From: Evansella sp. AB-P1
GTDB lineage: Bacteria > Bacillota > Bacilli > Bacillales > Salisediminibacteriaceae
Direction of reading: 5' to 3'
Length of the DNA: 64,000 nt
Assembly (NCBI RefSeq): GCF_029688925.1
Contig: NZ_JARUKY010000004.1
Coordinates: forward strand, 62,001 to 126,000
In this document: in pieces, positions 8,053 through 18,106 of the stretch
Numbering within the stretch: the stretch's first letter is position 1
How the letters are laid out: the number at the start of each line of letters is the position of its first letter
The notes under the pieces: generated by a model
The model's input: the letters and a program-made list of their open reading frames with translations, nothing else
Databases searched by the model: none
Told to the model about the DNA's origin: nothing
Made by a program: the position numbers and the translations under genes

Positions 8053-10695
8053 TTATTTTTTTAACTCTTCAATACGTGCCTTTACTTTATCTCTTTGTTC
8101 TAAATAGTCCTTCTCTTTTTCTTTTTCAGCAGCAACAACCTGCTCTGGAGCTTTAGCCACGAAACCTTCATTTCCTAATTTTTTCTGAACCCTTGTTACT
8201 TCTCCATCAAGTCGTTTTAATTCCCCTTCTAGCCGCTTGATCTCTGCATCGAGATCAAGAAGTCCCGCTAATGGTAGATATAATTCAACCCCTGATAGAA
8301 CGGAGCTCATGGATTTTCCAGGTGCTTCAAGGCCAACATTCATCATTAACTCACTTGGTCGGCAAAAACGATCAATATACCCTTTCCCTCGGTTTAGCTG
8401 GTCAAGAATACTATCAGAATCAGCGTTAATGTGAAGAGTAATTTCTTTACTCATTGGAACGTTTAATTCAGCTCGTGTATTTCTTACTGAACGAATGATT
8501 TCTTGAAGGAGCTGCATATCTTTAAGTGCTTGCTTATCAACAAGGGTTTCCTCTCTCGTTGGCCAAGGTGCCACAGTAATGGATTCTCCTTCATGTGGAA
8601 GGTGTTGCCAAACCTCTTCTGTTATGAATGGCATAAACGGATGTAATAATCTCATCGTCTGATCCAATACGTATGCTAGTACAGAACGAGTAGTATGCTT
8701 TGCTTCCTCATCATCGCCATTTAATGGGAGCTTAGCCATCTCAATGTACCAATCACAGAAATCATCCCAAATAAAGTTGTAAAGTGCTCTTCCTACTTCT
8801 CCAAAGTCATAAGAATCAATGAATTTCGTTACGTGATCAATCGTATCTTGTAATCGTGTAAGAATCCATTTATCTGCAATAGATTTTTTTCCTGAAAGGT
8901 CAATCTCTTCGTACTTTAATCCGTTCATATTCATTAATGCAAAACGAGATGCATTCCAAATCTTATTACCAAAGTTCCAGTTTGACTCTACTTTTTCCCA
9001 ATAAAAACGAAGGTCTTGCCCTGGTGAGCTACCTGTTGATAAGAAGAAACGAAGAGCATCAGCACCATACTTATCAATAACATCCATTGGGTCTACACCG
9101 TTTCCTAACGATTTACTCATCTTACGACCCTCTGCATCTCGGACAAGCCCGTGAATGAGTACATCCTTAAATGGTCGTTCTTCCGTAAAATGTAATCCTT
9201 GGAAGATCATTCTAGCTACCCAAAAATATATGATATCGTATCCAGTAACTAGTACGTCAGTGGAGTAATAACGTTTAAAATCTGGTGCTTCTTCGTTTGG
9301 CCAACCCATTGTAGAAAACGGCCATAATGCTGAGCTAAACCAAGTATCTAATACATCCTCATCTTGTTCCCAGTTTTCAATATCTTGTGGTGCTTTTCTT
9401 CCTACGTAAAGTTCCCCTGTTTCTTTATGAAACCATGCTGGAATACGATGTCCCCACCAAAGCTGACGAGAAATACACCAATCACGAATATTTTCAATCC
9501 AATGAAGATACGTTTTTTCAAATCGATCTGGTACGAAGTTCACTTTACCTTCTGATTTTTGTAATTCAATGGCTTGTTCAGCAAGTGGCTTCATTTTTAC
9601 AAACCATTGGGTAGATAGATATGGTTCTACAACAGCTCCACTTCGTTCTGAATGACCAACACTGTGCATATGATCTTCTATTTTAAAGAGAATTCCTTCG
9701 TCCTGAAGATCCTTCACAATTTGCTTACGACATTCAAAACGGTCCATTCCTTGGTATTTCCCAGCATTTTCGTTCATTTTTCCTGCTTCGTCCATGACGA
9801 GAACTCGTTCTAAATGATGACGATTTCCAATCTCAAAATCGTTAGGGTCATGAGCTGGTGTTATTTTTACTGCACCTGAACCAAAATCCATATCTACATA
9901 ATCATCTGCAACGATTTCTATTTCTCGTCCAACGATTGGAAGCTTTACTGTTTTTCCGATTAGATGCTTATATCTATCATCCTTAGGGTGGACAGCAACA
10001 GCTGTATCCCCAAGCATTGTTTCAGGACGAGTTGTAGCTACTTCAATATGACCACTACCGTCCGATAATGGATATTTCATATGATAGAAGGCACCTTGAA
10101 CATCCTTATAGATAACCTCAATGTCAGAGAGTGCTGTTTTCGTATGCGGATCCCAGTTAATAATATATTCACCACGATAGATTAGCCCCTCTTCATAGAG
10201 ACGAACAAACACTTCTCGAACGGCATCTGACAACCCATCATCAAGGGTGAACCTTTCTCGTGAGTAGTCAAGAGATAAGCCTAATTTAGCCCATTGTTGA
10301 CGTATAAAATCAGCATATTCTCCTTTCCATTCCCAAGATTTCTCTAAGAATTTTTCACGACCTAAATCATGACGCGAAACTCCTTCTTCTCGTAACTTCC
10401 CTTCTACCTTCGCTTGCGTTGCAATCCCAGCATGATCCATTCCAGGTAACCATAATGCATCGTATCCTTGCATCCGTTTCACTCGAATTAAAATATCTTG
10501 TAACGTTGTATCCCATGCATGACCGAGATGAAGCTTCCCTGTTACGTTCGGTGGTGGAATAACAATCGTATAAGGTTTTTTCTGTTCATCTGATGTGGCT
10601 TCAAAAAACTTACCATTTACCCAATATGGGTACCATTTTGCTTCTGTGGCCTTTGGATCATATTTTGGCGGCATTGAAATCTCTTGATTATCCAT
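8053..10695 (-). CDS. valS: valyl-tRNA synthetase
   Basis: An 880-residue class I aminoacyl-tRNA synthetase that charges tRNA-Val. It carries the HIGH-type motif in [14 protein letters not shown] (about 48-61), the editing domain ([14 protein letters not shown]), the WWGHRIPAW block, the KMSKS loop ([11 protein letters not shown]), the anticodon-binding domain, and the C-terminal coiled-coil arm typical of ValRS (from [12 protein letters not shown] to the end). The start has an AAGGAGG ribosome binding site. Expression is controlled by the T-box leader upstream. Confidence 0.97.
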   Translation of the reverse strand: MDNQEISMPPKYDPKATEAKWYPYWVNGKFFEATSDEQKKPYTIVIPPPNVTGKLHLGHAWDTTLQDILIRVKRMQGYDALWLPGMDHAGIATQAKVEGKLREEGVSRHDLGREKFLEKSWEWKGEYADFIRQQWAKLGLSLDYSRERFTLDDGLSDAVREVFVRLYEEGLIYRGEYIINWDPHTKTALSDIEVIYKDVQGAFYHMKYPLSDGSGHIEVATTRPETMLGDTAVAVHPKDDRYKHLIGKTVKLPIVGREIEIVADDYVDMDFGSGAVKITPAHDPNDFEIGNRHHLERVLVMDEAGKMNENAGKYQGMDRFECRKQIVKDLQDEGILFKIEDHMHSVGHSERSGAVVEPYLSTQWFVKMKPLAEQAIELQKSEGKVNFVPDRFEKTYLHWIENIRDWCISRQLWWGHRIPAWFHKETGELYVGRKAPQDIENWEQDEDVLDTWFSSALWPFSTMGWPNEEAPDFKRYYSTDVLVTGYDIIYFWVARMIFQGLHFTEERPFKDVLIHGLVRDAEGRKMSKSLGNGVDPMDVIDKYGADALRFFLSTGSSPGQDLRFYWEKVESNWNFGNKIWNASRFALMNMNGLKYEEIDLSGKKSIADKWILTRLQDTIDHVTKFIDSYDFGEVGRALYNFIWDDFCDWYIEMAKLPLNGDDEEAKHTTRSVLAYVLDQTMRLLHPFMPFITEEVWQHLPHEGESITVAPWPTREETLVDKQALKDMQLLQEIIRSVRNTRAELNVPMSKEITLHINADSDSILDQLNRGKGYIDRFCRPSELMMNVGLEAPGKSMSSVLSGVELYLPLAGLLDLDAEIKRLEGELKRLDGEVTRVQKKLGNEGFVAKAPEQVVAAEKEKEKDYLEQRDKVKARIEELKK

Positions 10696-10726
10696 TTTTC
10701 TTCCTCCTTAAAATCGTCACGAAATC

Positions 10727-10748
10727 GTCCCGGAACAGGTTCCGGACA
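10727..10748 (-). other. hairpin between the T-box terminator and the valS start
   Basis: On the minus strand GTCCGGAAC and GTTCCGGGAC form a 9-bp stem with one bulge and a very small loop. It follows the T-box terminator and precedes the valS ribosome binding site by about 25 bases, with no U-tract. It may protect a processed mRNA 5' end; this is inference. Confidence 0.45.
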
Positions 10749-10774
10749 ATTTTGTTAACATTTCTATAAAATAC

Positions 10775-11095
10775 AAAAAACCCCCTTCGTCAAAGGACGA
10801 AGGGAGTTGAATTCCTCGCGGTACCACCTTTGTTTACAGTCAACTTCATTGTCGCAATAATAACCTACAAAGATCAAAAGAAATATTATGAATGATCCAT
10901 GTATTGACTGTACACCTCAAAGCACTAACGGGGCTATCCGGCTTTAACTATTAATGTCCTATCATAAATGCGGCAGGACTTGTTCATTAAAGCAACTCCA
11001 GGGCGACACTCCACCTCTACCTCTAAGAAAACCTTCCAGCATTGCTACAGCAATAGTTTTCCTCTCTGCTAGTTTCAAGATGAATAATCCCTTTC
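10775..11095 (-). promoter_or_regulatory. T-box riboswitch leader of valS
   Basis: The minus strand holds the T-box AAGGTGGTACCGCG (10817-10830), followed by an intrinsic terminator (CCCTTCGTC/GACGAAGGG plus a T-run, 10775-10805). The Stem I region with an AGAGAGG motif is at about 11060-11068. A GUC valine codon (11005-11007) sits 6 bases before a GGAG segment, the usual place of the specifier; this choice is tentative. Uncharged tRNA-Val would stabilise the antiterminator and permit valS transcription. Confidence 0.88.
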
Positions 11096-11344
11096 AACGT
11101 TATTCATATTTGATATTCAATATATGTATTCGTTATTTTACCCTTTCTTTCAAATAGATTCAATAGTTTTTTGGTGAATTTTACTATTCCCTAATACCTT
11201 GGGAAATAAGAAAATATAGTTTTCATCATTATTAGCAAAGAAATTTTGATTTATACTTTTCTTACTAATTACATTGTGTACGTTACACTTATTTGTTTAC
11301 CTATGCATAAAATGTTTATAACCTAGGAAAGAGAGGGGATTATT

Positions 11345-11548
11345 ATGAAGCGATTGAGGAGAGGGGTTGGGCCTTTTCGTTGGCCACGTTGGTTTCAACG
11401 AACCGTGGACATTTTTTATCAAATTTTAGTTCCATTAATTATCTTTCAATTTATTCGAACACTTTTTTTGCCTACTACCTTTGACATGATATTGTTAGGA
11501 ACACTTGTCCTCCTCTATCTTTCCCACGCATTCGGTTGGTTTTCATAA
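11345..11548 (+). CDS. small hydrophobic protein, unknown
   Basis: A 67-residue protein with a strongly basic, aromatic N-terminus (RLRRGVGPFRWPRWFQR) followed by two hydrophobic segments (about 23-43 and 46-64). It has a good GAGAGGGGA ribosome binding site and its own terminator, so it is very likely expressed. It is a lone plus-strand gene between the valS leader and the minus-strand ysxE. I do not recognise the family. The basic end suggests an inside-facing N-terminus or phospholipid contact. Confidence 0.6.
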   Translation: MKRLRRGVGPFRWPRWFQRTVDIFYQILVPLIIFQFIRTLFLPTTFDMILLGTLVLLYLSHAFGWFS

Positions 11549-11568
11549 TCTAAATACGATACTAATTA

Positions 11569-11605
11569 AAAAGGTGCTCCCTCATTTGTATGGGAACACC
11601 TTTTT
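11569..11605. terminator. bidirectional terminator
   Basis: AAAAAGGTGCTCC pairs with GGAACACCTTTTT across a 12-base loop. It serves both the small plus-strand gene and the convergent ysxE. Confidence 0.85.
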
Positions 11606-11608
11606 ATG

Positions 11609-12622
11609 TTAATTCTCATTGTTATCAAAAACACTTGCCATAAATCGTTGTATACGATTCATTGTTAATACTTTTCGTTCTAATTGTGTTACCGCCTGAA
11701 CTTCCGTTAGCTTTTTATCTTTATTTTGATAAGCGTCAACAGATTGATAAATACTTTCAGGAAAAGCAAGATAACTCATGAACAAGTGACGTTCCTCATC
11801 AAAGAAGGCAAAATGCTTTTCATATAATTGAAGCCAGTGTTGCCCCTCCTGTTCATCCCATGGTCTAGATTGGAAAAAATGACGGAACATCAATGCCATA
11901 TCTCGTGATGGTGTATCAAGCACTGCTTTTTCAAAATTTAAGAAGTATGCAGTACCATACTGATCAAAGCATGTATGCTTTCGACTTGGTTTTCCGTGGC
12001 ATAATACACTTCGGAAGCTCTTCTTTTCCTTAGCACCTTCTATCCAGGAATTTAAATGAGTTTCAGCTTGCTCTGCCATATATATTGTTCTGTTAAAATG
12101 AGTTAAAAAAGTAAGCTCAAAAGGAGATAAATAGACATTTCCTTCTGTCTTCTCCACATACCTTTCCATTTCCAACCGGCGATAAGACCAGCGCTTTTTT
12201 AACGTCATATAGGATTCTTTTAATACTTCTTCAGAATACTCCTGTGTTCGTTCCGTTAAACCATGTAGCTTTGCAATTTCCTCTACCATCACCTCTTCTG
12301 GGTATACTGGATGTCGAAATTGCGTATTGTCTTCATACCAAGGCATCAAATAATAAACTACTTTCCCGTGTCTTACAATCGTATCACCATATTTTGTTGG
12401 TAGGATTGGAACAACATAATGAAATCCAATTCGTTCTAACCGTCGGTGAATATGAATAAACCAGTCAGATTCATCTTCCGTCATGGTTGTTTCCTTCAAA
12501 GCAAATGTACCATTAGCTGTATATATCTTTTTTACTTTCCCAAATGATTCAATTTTCTCTGGTGATAAATCATATTGAAATAAAACTGATCCAATGGGTT
12601 TTTGCTGGACTTGGATATTCAT
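11609..12622 (-). CDS. ysxE: YsxE, CotS-family spore coat kinase-like protein
   Basis: A 337-residue protein of the CotS/YutH/YsxE group, which has an aminoglycoside-phosphotransferase-like fold. Seen are the N-lobe segment YTANGTFALKETTM, the hinge-like YYLMPWYED, a catalytic-loop-like LCHGKPSRKHTCFD (HGKPSRKH replaces the usual HGD-x4-N), and a LNFEKAVLDTPSRDMALMFR segment that corresponds to the metal-binding loop. The key Asp residues look altered, so activity is doubtful. It is the last gene of the spoVID operon and overlaps the preceding gene by 4 bases. In B. subtilis the YsxE protein is needed for late coat assembly. Confidence 0.85.
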   Translation of the reverse strand: MNIQVQQKPIGSVLFQYDLSPEKIESFGKVKKIYTANGTFALKETTMTEDESDWFIHIHRRLERIGFHYVVPILPTKYGDTIVRHGKVVYYLMPWYEDNTQFRHPVYPEEVMVEEIAKLHGLTERTQEYSEEVLKESYMTLKKRWSYRRLEMERYVEKTEGNVYLSPFELTFLTHFNRTIYMAEQAETHLNSWIEGAKEKKSFRSVLCHGKPSRKHTCFDQYGTAYFLNFEKAVLDTPSRDMALMFRHFFQSRPWDEQEGQHWLQLYEKHFAFFDEERHLFMSYLAFPESIYQSVDAYQNKDKKLTEVQAVTQLERKVLTMNRIQRFMASVFDNNEN

Positions 12623-13539
12623 ACTTTAACCTTCTCTCTAGTAACATCCAGCCATTTATTTAATGCTTTTACTAACTCTCTAGATGCCTCCCATTGATAC
12701 GTTAGTTTTTCCTTCCAAACAGCATATTCATTAGGATCATTTAGGGTTTGTATATGTTGTATAAATTCGATAAATTCCCATGGAGCTATACAATCAGCTA
12801 ATAATTTCTTACCATGTTCTTGACTTAAGGGAAAGTGATTATTTATTTCATTTAACAATGCAAAAAAAGATGATTGGCCGTATCGTTGCAACCATTCTGA
12901 AAGAATAGTTCGTAACGATCGATAGCCTCTTTCAGGATTATGATTCGTGTGCTGCCAATATAATTTTTCAAAAATGAGTTTGCCTTGATCTAATGATAGG
13001 ATAGGTGCTACTACTGGTGTTTTCACTTTAGCATGTTCTTCTTGAATACTCTTTGCTTTAGCTAAACGAATAAGGGATTCCTTTCTAATTGCTTCAAAAA
13101 AATGTAACTCACTTTTTTGAATGCGATTTCCTATCTGTTTCATAGGATAATTTAAGGACTCCTCTTGTAGAAGTGGATCATTTATATCTACCCCGAACTC
13201 ATCCATTTCCATTGAAAAATATTTACCTAGAAAGGCCCCAAACTCTTTTTCGCGACTTCGGAAAGGGAACAAACTGCTTACTTCATCATGTAGGGTTATC
13301 CACCCTGCATCACAAAGTATCATTCTTTCACCATGAATAGTTTGAATCATTCGATTTGTTAAGCAGTCCGTTTTCTCACTTAATTTATCCCGCCAATGGA
13401 TATGCCATCTTGCATCCTTTTCATTCGTCCACAGTATGAGACGTTTTAGTCCCTTCTCTGTTTCTAATAACTCCCCATTCACTTTCCATTTACCGTTTTT
13501 AAATCCATAGCTATCTAGTAACTCATATAGACTAAGCAT
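12619..13539 (-). CDS. protein between spoVID and ysxE, possibly a divergent CotS-like fold
   Basis: A 306-residue protein with a GGGGGGAG ribosome binding site, coupled to ysxE by an ATGA overlap and lying 13 bases after spoVID. I do not recognise the family with certainty. The first 90 residues (GKWKVNGELL, then KGLKRLILWT and MILCDAGWITLHDE) resemble the pattern of a CotS-type N-lobe (a strand pair, a KCLK-like strand, then a hinge), but no HGD or DFD-like motif is visible in the rest. The C-terminal part is mostly helical. B. subtilis has no gene here. A sporulation role is inferred from the operon. Confidence 0.7.
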   Translation of the reverse strand: MLSLYELLDSYGFKNGKWKVNGELLETEKGLKRLILWTNEKDARWHIHWRDKLSEKTDCLTNRMIQTIHGERMILCDAGWITLHDEVSSLFPFRSREKEFGAFLGKYFSMEMDEFGVDINDPLLQEESLNYPMKQIGNRIQKSELHFFEAIRKESLIRLAKAKSIQEEHAKVKTPVVAPILSLDQGKLIFEKLYWQHTNHNPERGYRSLRTILSEWLQRYGQSSFFALLNEINNHFPLSQEHGKKLLADCIAPWEFIEFIQHIQTLNDPNEYAVWKEKLTYQWEASRELVKALNKWLDVTREKVKV

Positions 13540-13552
13540 AGTCTCCCCCCAA

Positions 13553-14773
13553 TCAAGAATTGGATGTTGGAGTCTGTTTCACTGGTAGATAGAGAATTTG
13601 ACCTTCAGAAACACGTTCATCATTCAAACGGTTCATTCTTATGATTTGACTTAGTTCTAAGTCATATCGATCACAAATTGTTTCTAATGATTCTCCTTCT
13701 TGAATGATACACATTCGTAGTTTCGAAAACTCCTCTTCTCCTTTTGTTAACATCTTCGTTAAATAAAGAGCATTTTCTTCTTTATTGGATCCTTCATCTG
13801 TTCCATCTTCTCCATCTGGTCGTTCTTGATTTCCATCAACTTCCCCTTCATGCTCACTGTTCGTGTGCGTTTCAGGATTTGGTTGAGCTGAAAATCGAAC
13901 AGCTGGTTCAGTCACATCATTCTGATCATATCCACCATCGTTTTCATGTAACGGTTCTACTTCTTCTTGTTCATTTCTATTTTCTTCCGTAACGTCATTT
14001 TCCTCAATGTCACTATTTCGGTGCCAGTTATCATCTGTTTCGTCGCTATGATTTACTACTGAACTATGAAAATTATCAGCTTCTTCATCTACGTTCATGG
14101 TTTCCCTTTGATCGTCCTCATCATTTGATTGCCTCACTGCTTCAAAGTGAAAGCTTCGATCATCAGAATTATCTTGAATAGCATTTACAGGTGTTTCTTG
14201 TTCTTCATTAAAAGAGCTTCCAACATAACTATATACATTTTCCGTATTATTCATATCTTCACTATACGTTGCTTCATCTCGTTCATGCTCTTTATCGTAA
14301 GTATAATCTTCTTCTTCATCGTACGAATCAGAACGTTCATTTTTAATGCCTGATACAGAAACATTTGCTTCAAGCTCAATACAGCCTTTTCCAGGTAATT
14401 CATAATCAAATGCATCTACCGTAACAAAAAGATCCTCTAATTGGTTAATTCGTTCTCTAGGTATCGTAACATCTAATGGAAAGGAATGACGAATCAATCC
14501 TACACCATCATTAGTCATAGAGACCTCTTCAACAGAACGAAATGATACTTCATCAGATAACGATTCTCTTCTTGCAAACTCATCGGTTTCCTTCGGGCGA
14601 TACTCCCCAAATAATTGCAATGATCCCCTAACAAATACTTGATCATCTACTTCACGGATAGAAACATCAGGTTCAAGAGCAAGCGATAAAATCTCATCGA
14701 TTTCGTTATCCCCATTCAACCAAACAGATTCCTTAATTGAAAAAGCCAATGACGACGGTTTTTCATAAGTCAA
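13553..14773 (-). CDS. spoVID: SpoVID, spore coat encasement protein
   Basis: A 406-residue protein beginning at a TTG codon 8 bases after GGGGG. The N-terminal domain (about 1-135, SLAFSIKESVWLNGDNEIDEILSLAL in outline) is the conserved SpoVID coat-anchoring domain. The middle (about 145-330) is low-complexity and very acidic (Glu, Asp, Asn, Ser). The C-terminus (about 352-400) is a LysM domain (IIQEGESLETICDRYDLELS). It is shorter than the B. subtilis protein because of the acidic region. It organises the coat around the forespore with SpoIVA and SafA. Confidence 0.88.
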   Translation of the reverse strand: MTYEKPSSLAFSIKESVWLNGDNEIDEILSLALEPDVSIREVDDQVFVRGSLQLFGEYRPKETDEFARRESLSDEVSFRSVEEVSMTNDGVGLIRHSFPLDVTIPRERINQLEDLFVTVDAFDYELPGKGCIELEANVSVSGIKNERSDSYDEEEDYTYDKEHERDEATYSEDMNNTENVYSYVGSSFNEEQETPVNAIQDNSDDRSFHFEAVRQSNDEDDQRETMNVDEEADNFHSSVVNHSDETDDNWHRNSDIEENDVTEENRNEQEEVEPLHENDGGYDQNDVTEPAVRFSAQPNPETHTNSEHEGEVDGNQERPDGEDGTDEGSNKEENALYLTKMLTKGEEEFSKLRMCIIQEGESLETICDRYDLELSQIIRMNRLNDERVSEGQILYLPVKQTPTSNS

Positions 14774-14886
14774 CGTGATTTCCCCCTTTATTTTAAACTG
14801 ACTATTTCCTTAGTTGTCATTCATGATGAAATTGAAAAAAAGTCCCTTTGTCCACACTTTTCTCCTATTTTTGCTTATACGATACA

Positions 14887-14915
14887 CATGTATGTTTTGT
14901 AGGATGAAAATATGA
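14887..14915 (-). promoter_or_regulatory. sigma-E-type promoter of the spoVID operon
   Basis: On the minus strand TCATATT (14909-14915), a 14-base spacer, and CATACATG (14887-14894) fit the mother-cell sigma-E consensus (KMATATT, 14-15 bases, CATACAMT) closely. The inferred start is about 105 bases before the spoVID TTG. The rest of the 372-bp gap (14774-15145) holds the VOC gene promoter area and nothing else identifiable. Confidence 0.65.
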
Positions 14916-15145
14916 CTGTTTCATCTCGTAATGTGGCCCTTGTATAAAAATCTTTAAGGGCTACTACTATTTATATTGACTGTACAAGCATTTAGAATAG
15001 AAATATCAGATTACCCTTAAGTACACAAAACACAATAAAACGATCTTTAGCGGTTATTAAAATTGATCTTTGGTATACTTAAATTGATAAACTGGGAAAA
15101 ATGGTGAGGTAATGAGTCTTTATAATCAGAGAAAAGGAGTGTGTC

Positions 15146-15583
15146 ATGATGGTTGGGGTAGAACTTGATTTGGTTGTGAAAGATTGCTTAAAGGCTTTGG
15201 AATTATATGAAAATATATTTGAAATCGAACGTGTGGAGGTTACGAACCTTCCTCTTGGTCAAAATGAGGTAGTTTTTACCCTATTTGGTGTTCACTTTCA
15301 TCTATTAGATGAAAACCCAGAATTTCATTTGATCGCACCAAAACCTGAAGACCCTAAGACTAGTTGGGTTAATGTTACTGTCCTAGACATTAAGGGCACC
15401 TATGCAAAGGCTATGGATTTAGGTTGTACGGAGGTGCAACCTGTGACAGAGATGCCTGACTACGGAGTATCGAACGCAATATTCACGGACCCTTTTGGTT
15501 ATGTATGGATGCTACATCAAGTCCATAAAGAGGTTAGTCATGAAGAACGTATACAGCTTTGGGAGGAAAAAAGAAAGAATTAA
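15146..15583 (+). CDS. VOC-family (glyoxalase/PhnB-like) protein
   Basis: A 145-residue protein of the vicinal-oxygen-chelate fold: two beta-alpha-beta-beta-beta modules, with the second ending in VSNAIFTDPFGYVWMLHQV, typical of PhnB/YjdN-like members. An AAGGAG ribosome binding site precedes ATGATG. It is a single plus-strand gene between spoVID and hemL with its own terminator. The substrate is unknown. Confidence 0.75.
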   Translation: MMVGVELDLVVKDCLKALELYENIFEIERVEVTNLPLGQNEVVFTLFGVHFHLLDENPEFHLIAPKPEDPKTSWVNVTVLDIKGTYAKAMDLGCTEVQPVTEMPDYGVSNAIFTDPFGYVWMLHQVHKEVSHEERIQLWEEKRKN

Positions 15584-15601
15584 CAAGCGAATAGACAACT
15601 T

Positions 15602-15632
15602 AATGGACTTCCAAAAATCGGAAGTCCATTTT
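15602..15632 (+). terminator. terminator of the VOC gene
   Basis: ATGGACTTCC and GGAAGTCCATTTT pair around a 7-base loop and end in a T-run. Confidence 0.8.
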
Positions 15633-15742
15633 CAATCTAAATAATCATCATTATTCGCAAACAGAAACAAATTTATAAACACCATTGTGTTTCTCACACA
15701 TATTACCATAATATCTAATGTACTCGTAAAACATGAAATTGA

Positions 15743-17035
15743 TTACCCTTGCTCACGAATAAAAGCAAAGGCATTTTCAGCTGCTTTAATTGTCTTATCT
15801 ATGTCCTCTTCCGTATGCTTTGTGGATAAAAACATTCCTTCAAATTGTGATGGAGGAAGGGATATCCCTTGCTCTAACATCTTCTTGAAGTAAGTGCTAA
15901 ACATTTCTAAATTAGATGAAGTGGCTTTTTCATAATTTATCACCTTTTCATCAGTAAAGAAGAAGCCTACCATGGAACCAGCTCTACTAACATAGTGAGG
16001 AATGTCATATGCAGCAGCCGCTTTTGATAGTCCATCTCCTAATCGTCTTCCTAAAGCTTCAAATGTATCATAGCTTTCTGGAGTTAATTGTCGTAAGGTT
16101 TCATACCCAGCTGTCATTGCTAATGGATTCCCTGATAGAGTTCCAGCCTGATAAATTGGTCCAGACGGTGCAATTTGCTCCATAATTTCTCTTTTTCCAC
16201 CATAAGCACCAACAGGCAACCCTCCACCAATAACCTTTCCTAGACAAGTTAAATCTGGTGTAACACCTAATTTTCCTTGAGCACATTCGTATCCTACACG
16301 GAATCCAGTCATTACTTCATCCATAATCATTAAAGCACCATGCTTCTCTGTCATTTCACGAACCCCTTCTAAAAACCCAGGTTCAGGTAAAACAACCCCC
16401 ATGTTTCCAGCTACAGGCTCTAAAATAACACCAGCAATGTCATCTCCGAATTGATCGAAGGCTAATTGAAGACTTTCTATATCATTATATGGGACAGTTA
16501 ATGTATTTTGAGCTACAGACTCAGGAACACCAGGGCTATCTGGAAGCCCCAATGTTGCTACACCAGAACCAGCTTTAATTAATAGGGAATCTCCATGACC
16601 GTGATAGCACCCTTCAAATTTTACAATTTTATTTCTTCCTGTAAAGCCCCGTGCTAATCGAAGGGCACTCATTGTTGCTTCCGTTCCTGAGTTCACCATT
16701 CGAACAACCTCTATAGATGGGACACGATCAATAACTAGTTTTGCTAACGTCGTTTCTAGCTCACTTGGCGCACCAAAGCTTGTCCCTTTTTCTGTCACTT
16801 TCTTTAGTGCTTCTACCACATGATCATCTGCATGACCTAAAACTAGTGGTCCCCACGATAACACATAATCGATATATTCATTCCCATCGATATCCCAAAT
16901 ATGAGAACCTTTCCCACGTTCCATGAAAACTGGATCTAAATTTACAGATTTAAAAGCACGTACAGGACTGTTTACACCTCCTGGCATCACTTTTTTCGCT
17001 TCTTCAAATGCTTTTATTGATTTTCCCCTGTTCAT
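15743..17035 (-). CDS. hemL: glutamate-1-semialdehyde 2,1-aminomutase
   Basis: A PLP enzyme of 430 residues from the chosen ATG. That ATG lies 8 bases after AGGTGG; an in-frame GTG at 17047 overlaps that site and is rejected. The signatures are [12 protein letters not shown] at the N-terminus, the [14 protein letters not shown] cofactor block, and the PLP lysine in [16 protein letters not shown]. It converts glutamate-1-semialdehyde to 5-aminolevulinate, the second step of the C5 haem pathway. It is the last gene of hemAXCDBL. Confidence 0.96.
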   Translation of the reverse strand: MNRGKSIKAFEEAKKVMPGGVNSPVRAFKSVNLDPVFMERGKGSHIWDIDGNEYIDYVLSWGPLVLGHADDHVVEALKKVTEKGTSFGAPSELETTLAKLVIDRVPSIEVVRMVNSGTEATMSALRLARGFTGRNKIVKFEGCYHGHGDSLLIKAGSGVATLGLPDSPGVPESVAQNTLTVPYNDIESLQLAFDQFGDDIAGVILEPVAGNMGVVLPEPGFLEGVREMTEKHGALMIMDEVMTGFRVGYECAQGKLGVTPDLTCLGKVIGGGLPVGAYGGKREIMEQIAPSGPIYQAGTLSGNPLAMTAGYETLRQLTPESYDTFEALGRRLGDGLSKAAAAYDIPHYVSRAGSMVGFFFTDEKVINYEKATSSNLEMFSTYFKKMLEQGISLPPSQFEGMFLSTKHTEEDIDKTIKAAENAFAFIREQG

Positions 17036-17092
17036 TACATTTACCACCTTTCTATCTTATCTATGAAAAATGATCATCTATACTAGCGTGAA

Positions 17093-18076
17093 CTATTTTG
17101 ATTCGTCTAACCATCTTGCAACATCTTTTGCAAAGTAAGTCAAAATTAAGTCTGTACCAGCTCGTTTCATACTAACTAGTTTTTCCATCACTACACCTTT
17201 TTCATCAATCCATCCATTTAGAGAAGCTGCTTTAATCATTGAGTATTCACCACTTACATTATAAGCAACGACGGGTAAATGAAAATTATTTTTTACATCT
17301 CTAATAATATCTAAATAGGATAATGCTGGCTTTACGATTAAAAAATCAGCTCCTTCTTCCATATCTGATTTTGCTTCACGTAACGCTTCTACACGATTAG
17401 CTGGGTCCATTTGATATGTTTTACGATCACCGAATTGGGGCGAGCTATGTGCAGCGTCACGGAATGGTCCATAAAAAGATGAGGCATATTTCACTGCATA
17501 ACTCATAATAGGAATATGATTATAGCCAGCTTCATCTAACCCATGTCTAATTGCTGCAACAAAACCATCCATCATATTGGAAGGTGCAATAATATCAGCT
17601 CCAGCCTCTACTTGGGAAACTGCTGTTTTAACTAGTAACGATAAAGATTCATCGTTTAGTACTTCTCCGTTCTCAATAACACCACAATGTCCATGATCGG
17701 TAAATTGACATAAACATGTATCAGCAATAACTGTAAGCTCTTGATGATTCTTCTTAATTTGTCTTGTTGCACGTTGAACGATTCCTTCAGCAGCATAAGC
17801 GGAAGAACCTATTTCGTTTTTCTCTGCCGGCACACCAAATAATATAATTGATCGTATTCCAAGCTTTACAACTTCCTCAATTTCAGCATCAACACGATCT
17901 AAAGACCATTGATAAATACCTGGCATGGAAGCAATTTCATTCTTTATATTTTCCCCATCTTTTACGAAAATAGGATAAATTAAATCTTCCTTATGTAAAT
18001 ATGTTTCTCGAACCATGTCTCGTATTCCTTGTGTTCTTCTTAAACGACGATGTCTTTTAAAATCAAAATTAGTCAT
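17093..18076 (-). CDS. hemB: delta-aminolevulinic acid dehydratase (porphobilinogen synthase)
   Basis: A 327-residue enzyme that condenses two 5-aminolevulinate molecules to porphobilinogen. The zinc-type cysteine cluster is seen in [14 protein letters not shown], the two Schiff-base lysines in [19 protein letters not shown] and [12 protein letters not shown]. The GAGGAGG ribosome binding site is strong. It lies between hemD and hemL on one transcript. Confidence 0.96.
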   Translation of the reverse strand: MTNFDFKRHRRLRRTQGIRDMVRETYLHKEDLIYPIFVKDGENIKNEIASMPGIYQWSLDRVDAEIEEVVKLGIRSIILFGVPAEKNEIGSSAYAAEGIVQRATRQIKKNHQELTVIADTCLCQFTDHGHCGVIENGEVLNDESLSLLVKTAVSQVEAGADIIAPSNMMDGFVAAIRHGLDEAGYNHIPIMSYAVKYASSFYGPFRDAAHSSPQFGDRKTYQMDPANRVEALREAKSDMEEGADFLIVKPALSYLDIIRDVKNNFHLPVVAYNVSGEYSMIKAASLNGWIDEKGVVMEKLVSMKRAGTDLILTYFAKDVARWLDESK

Positions 18077-18106
18077 GGTTTATCCTCCTCATTATTATGT
18101 ATTCGT

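Noticed and set aside
10954-11157. 67-codon plus-strand ORF in the valS leader
   Set aside because: It lies antisense to the T-box leader, whose structure explains the sequence.
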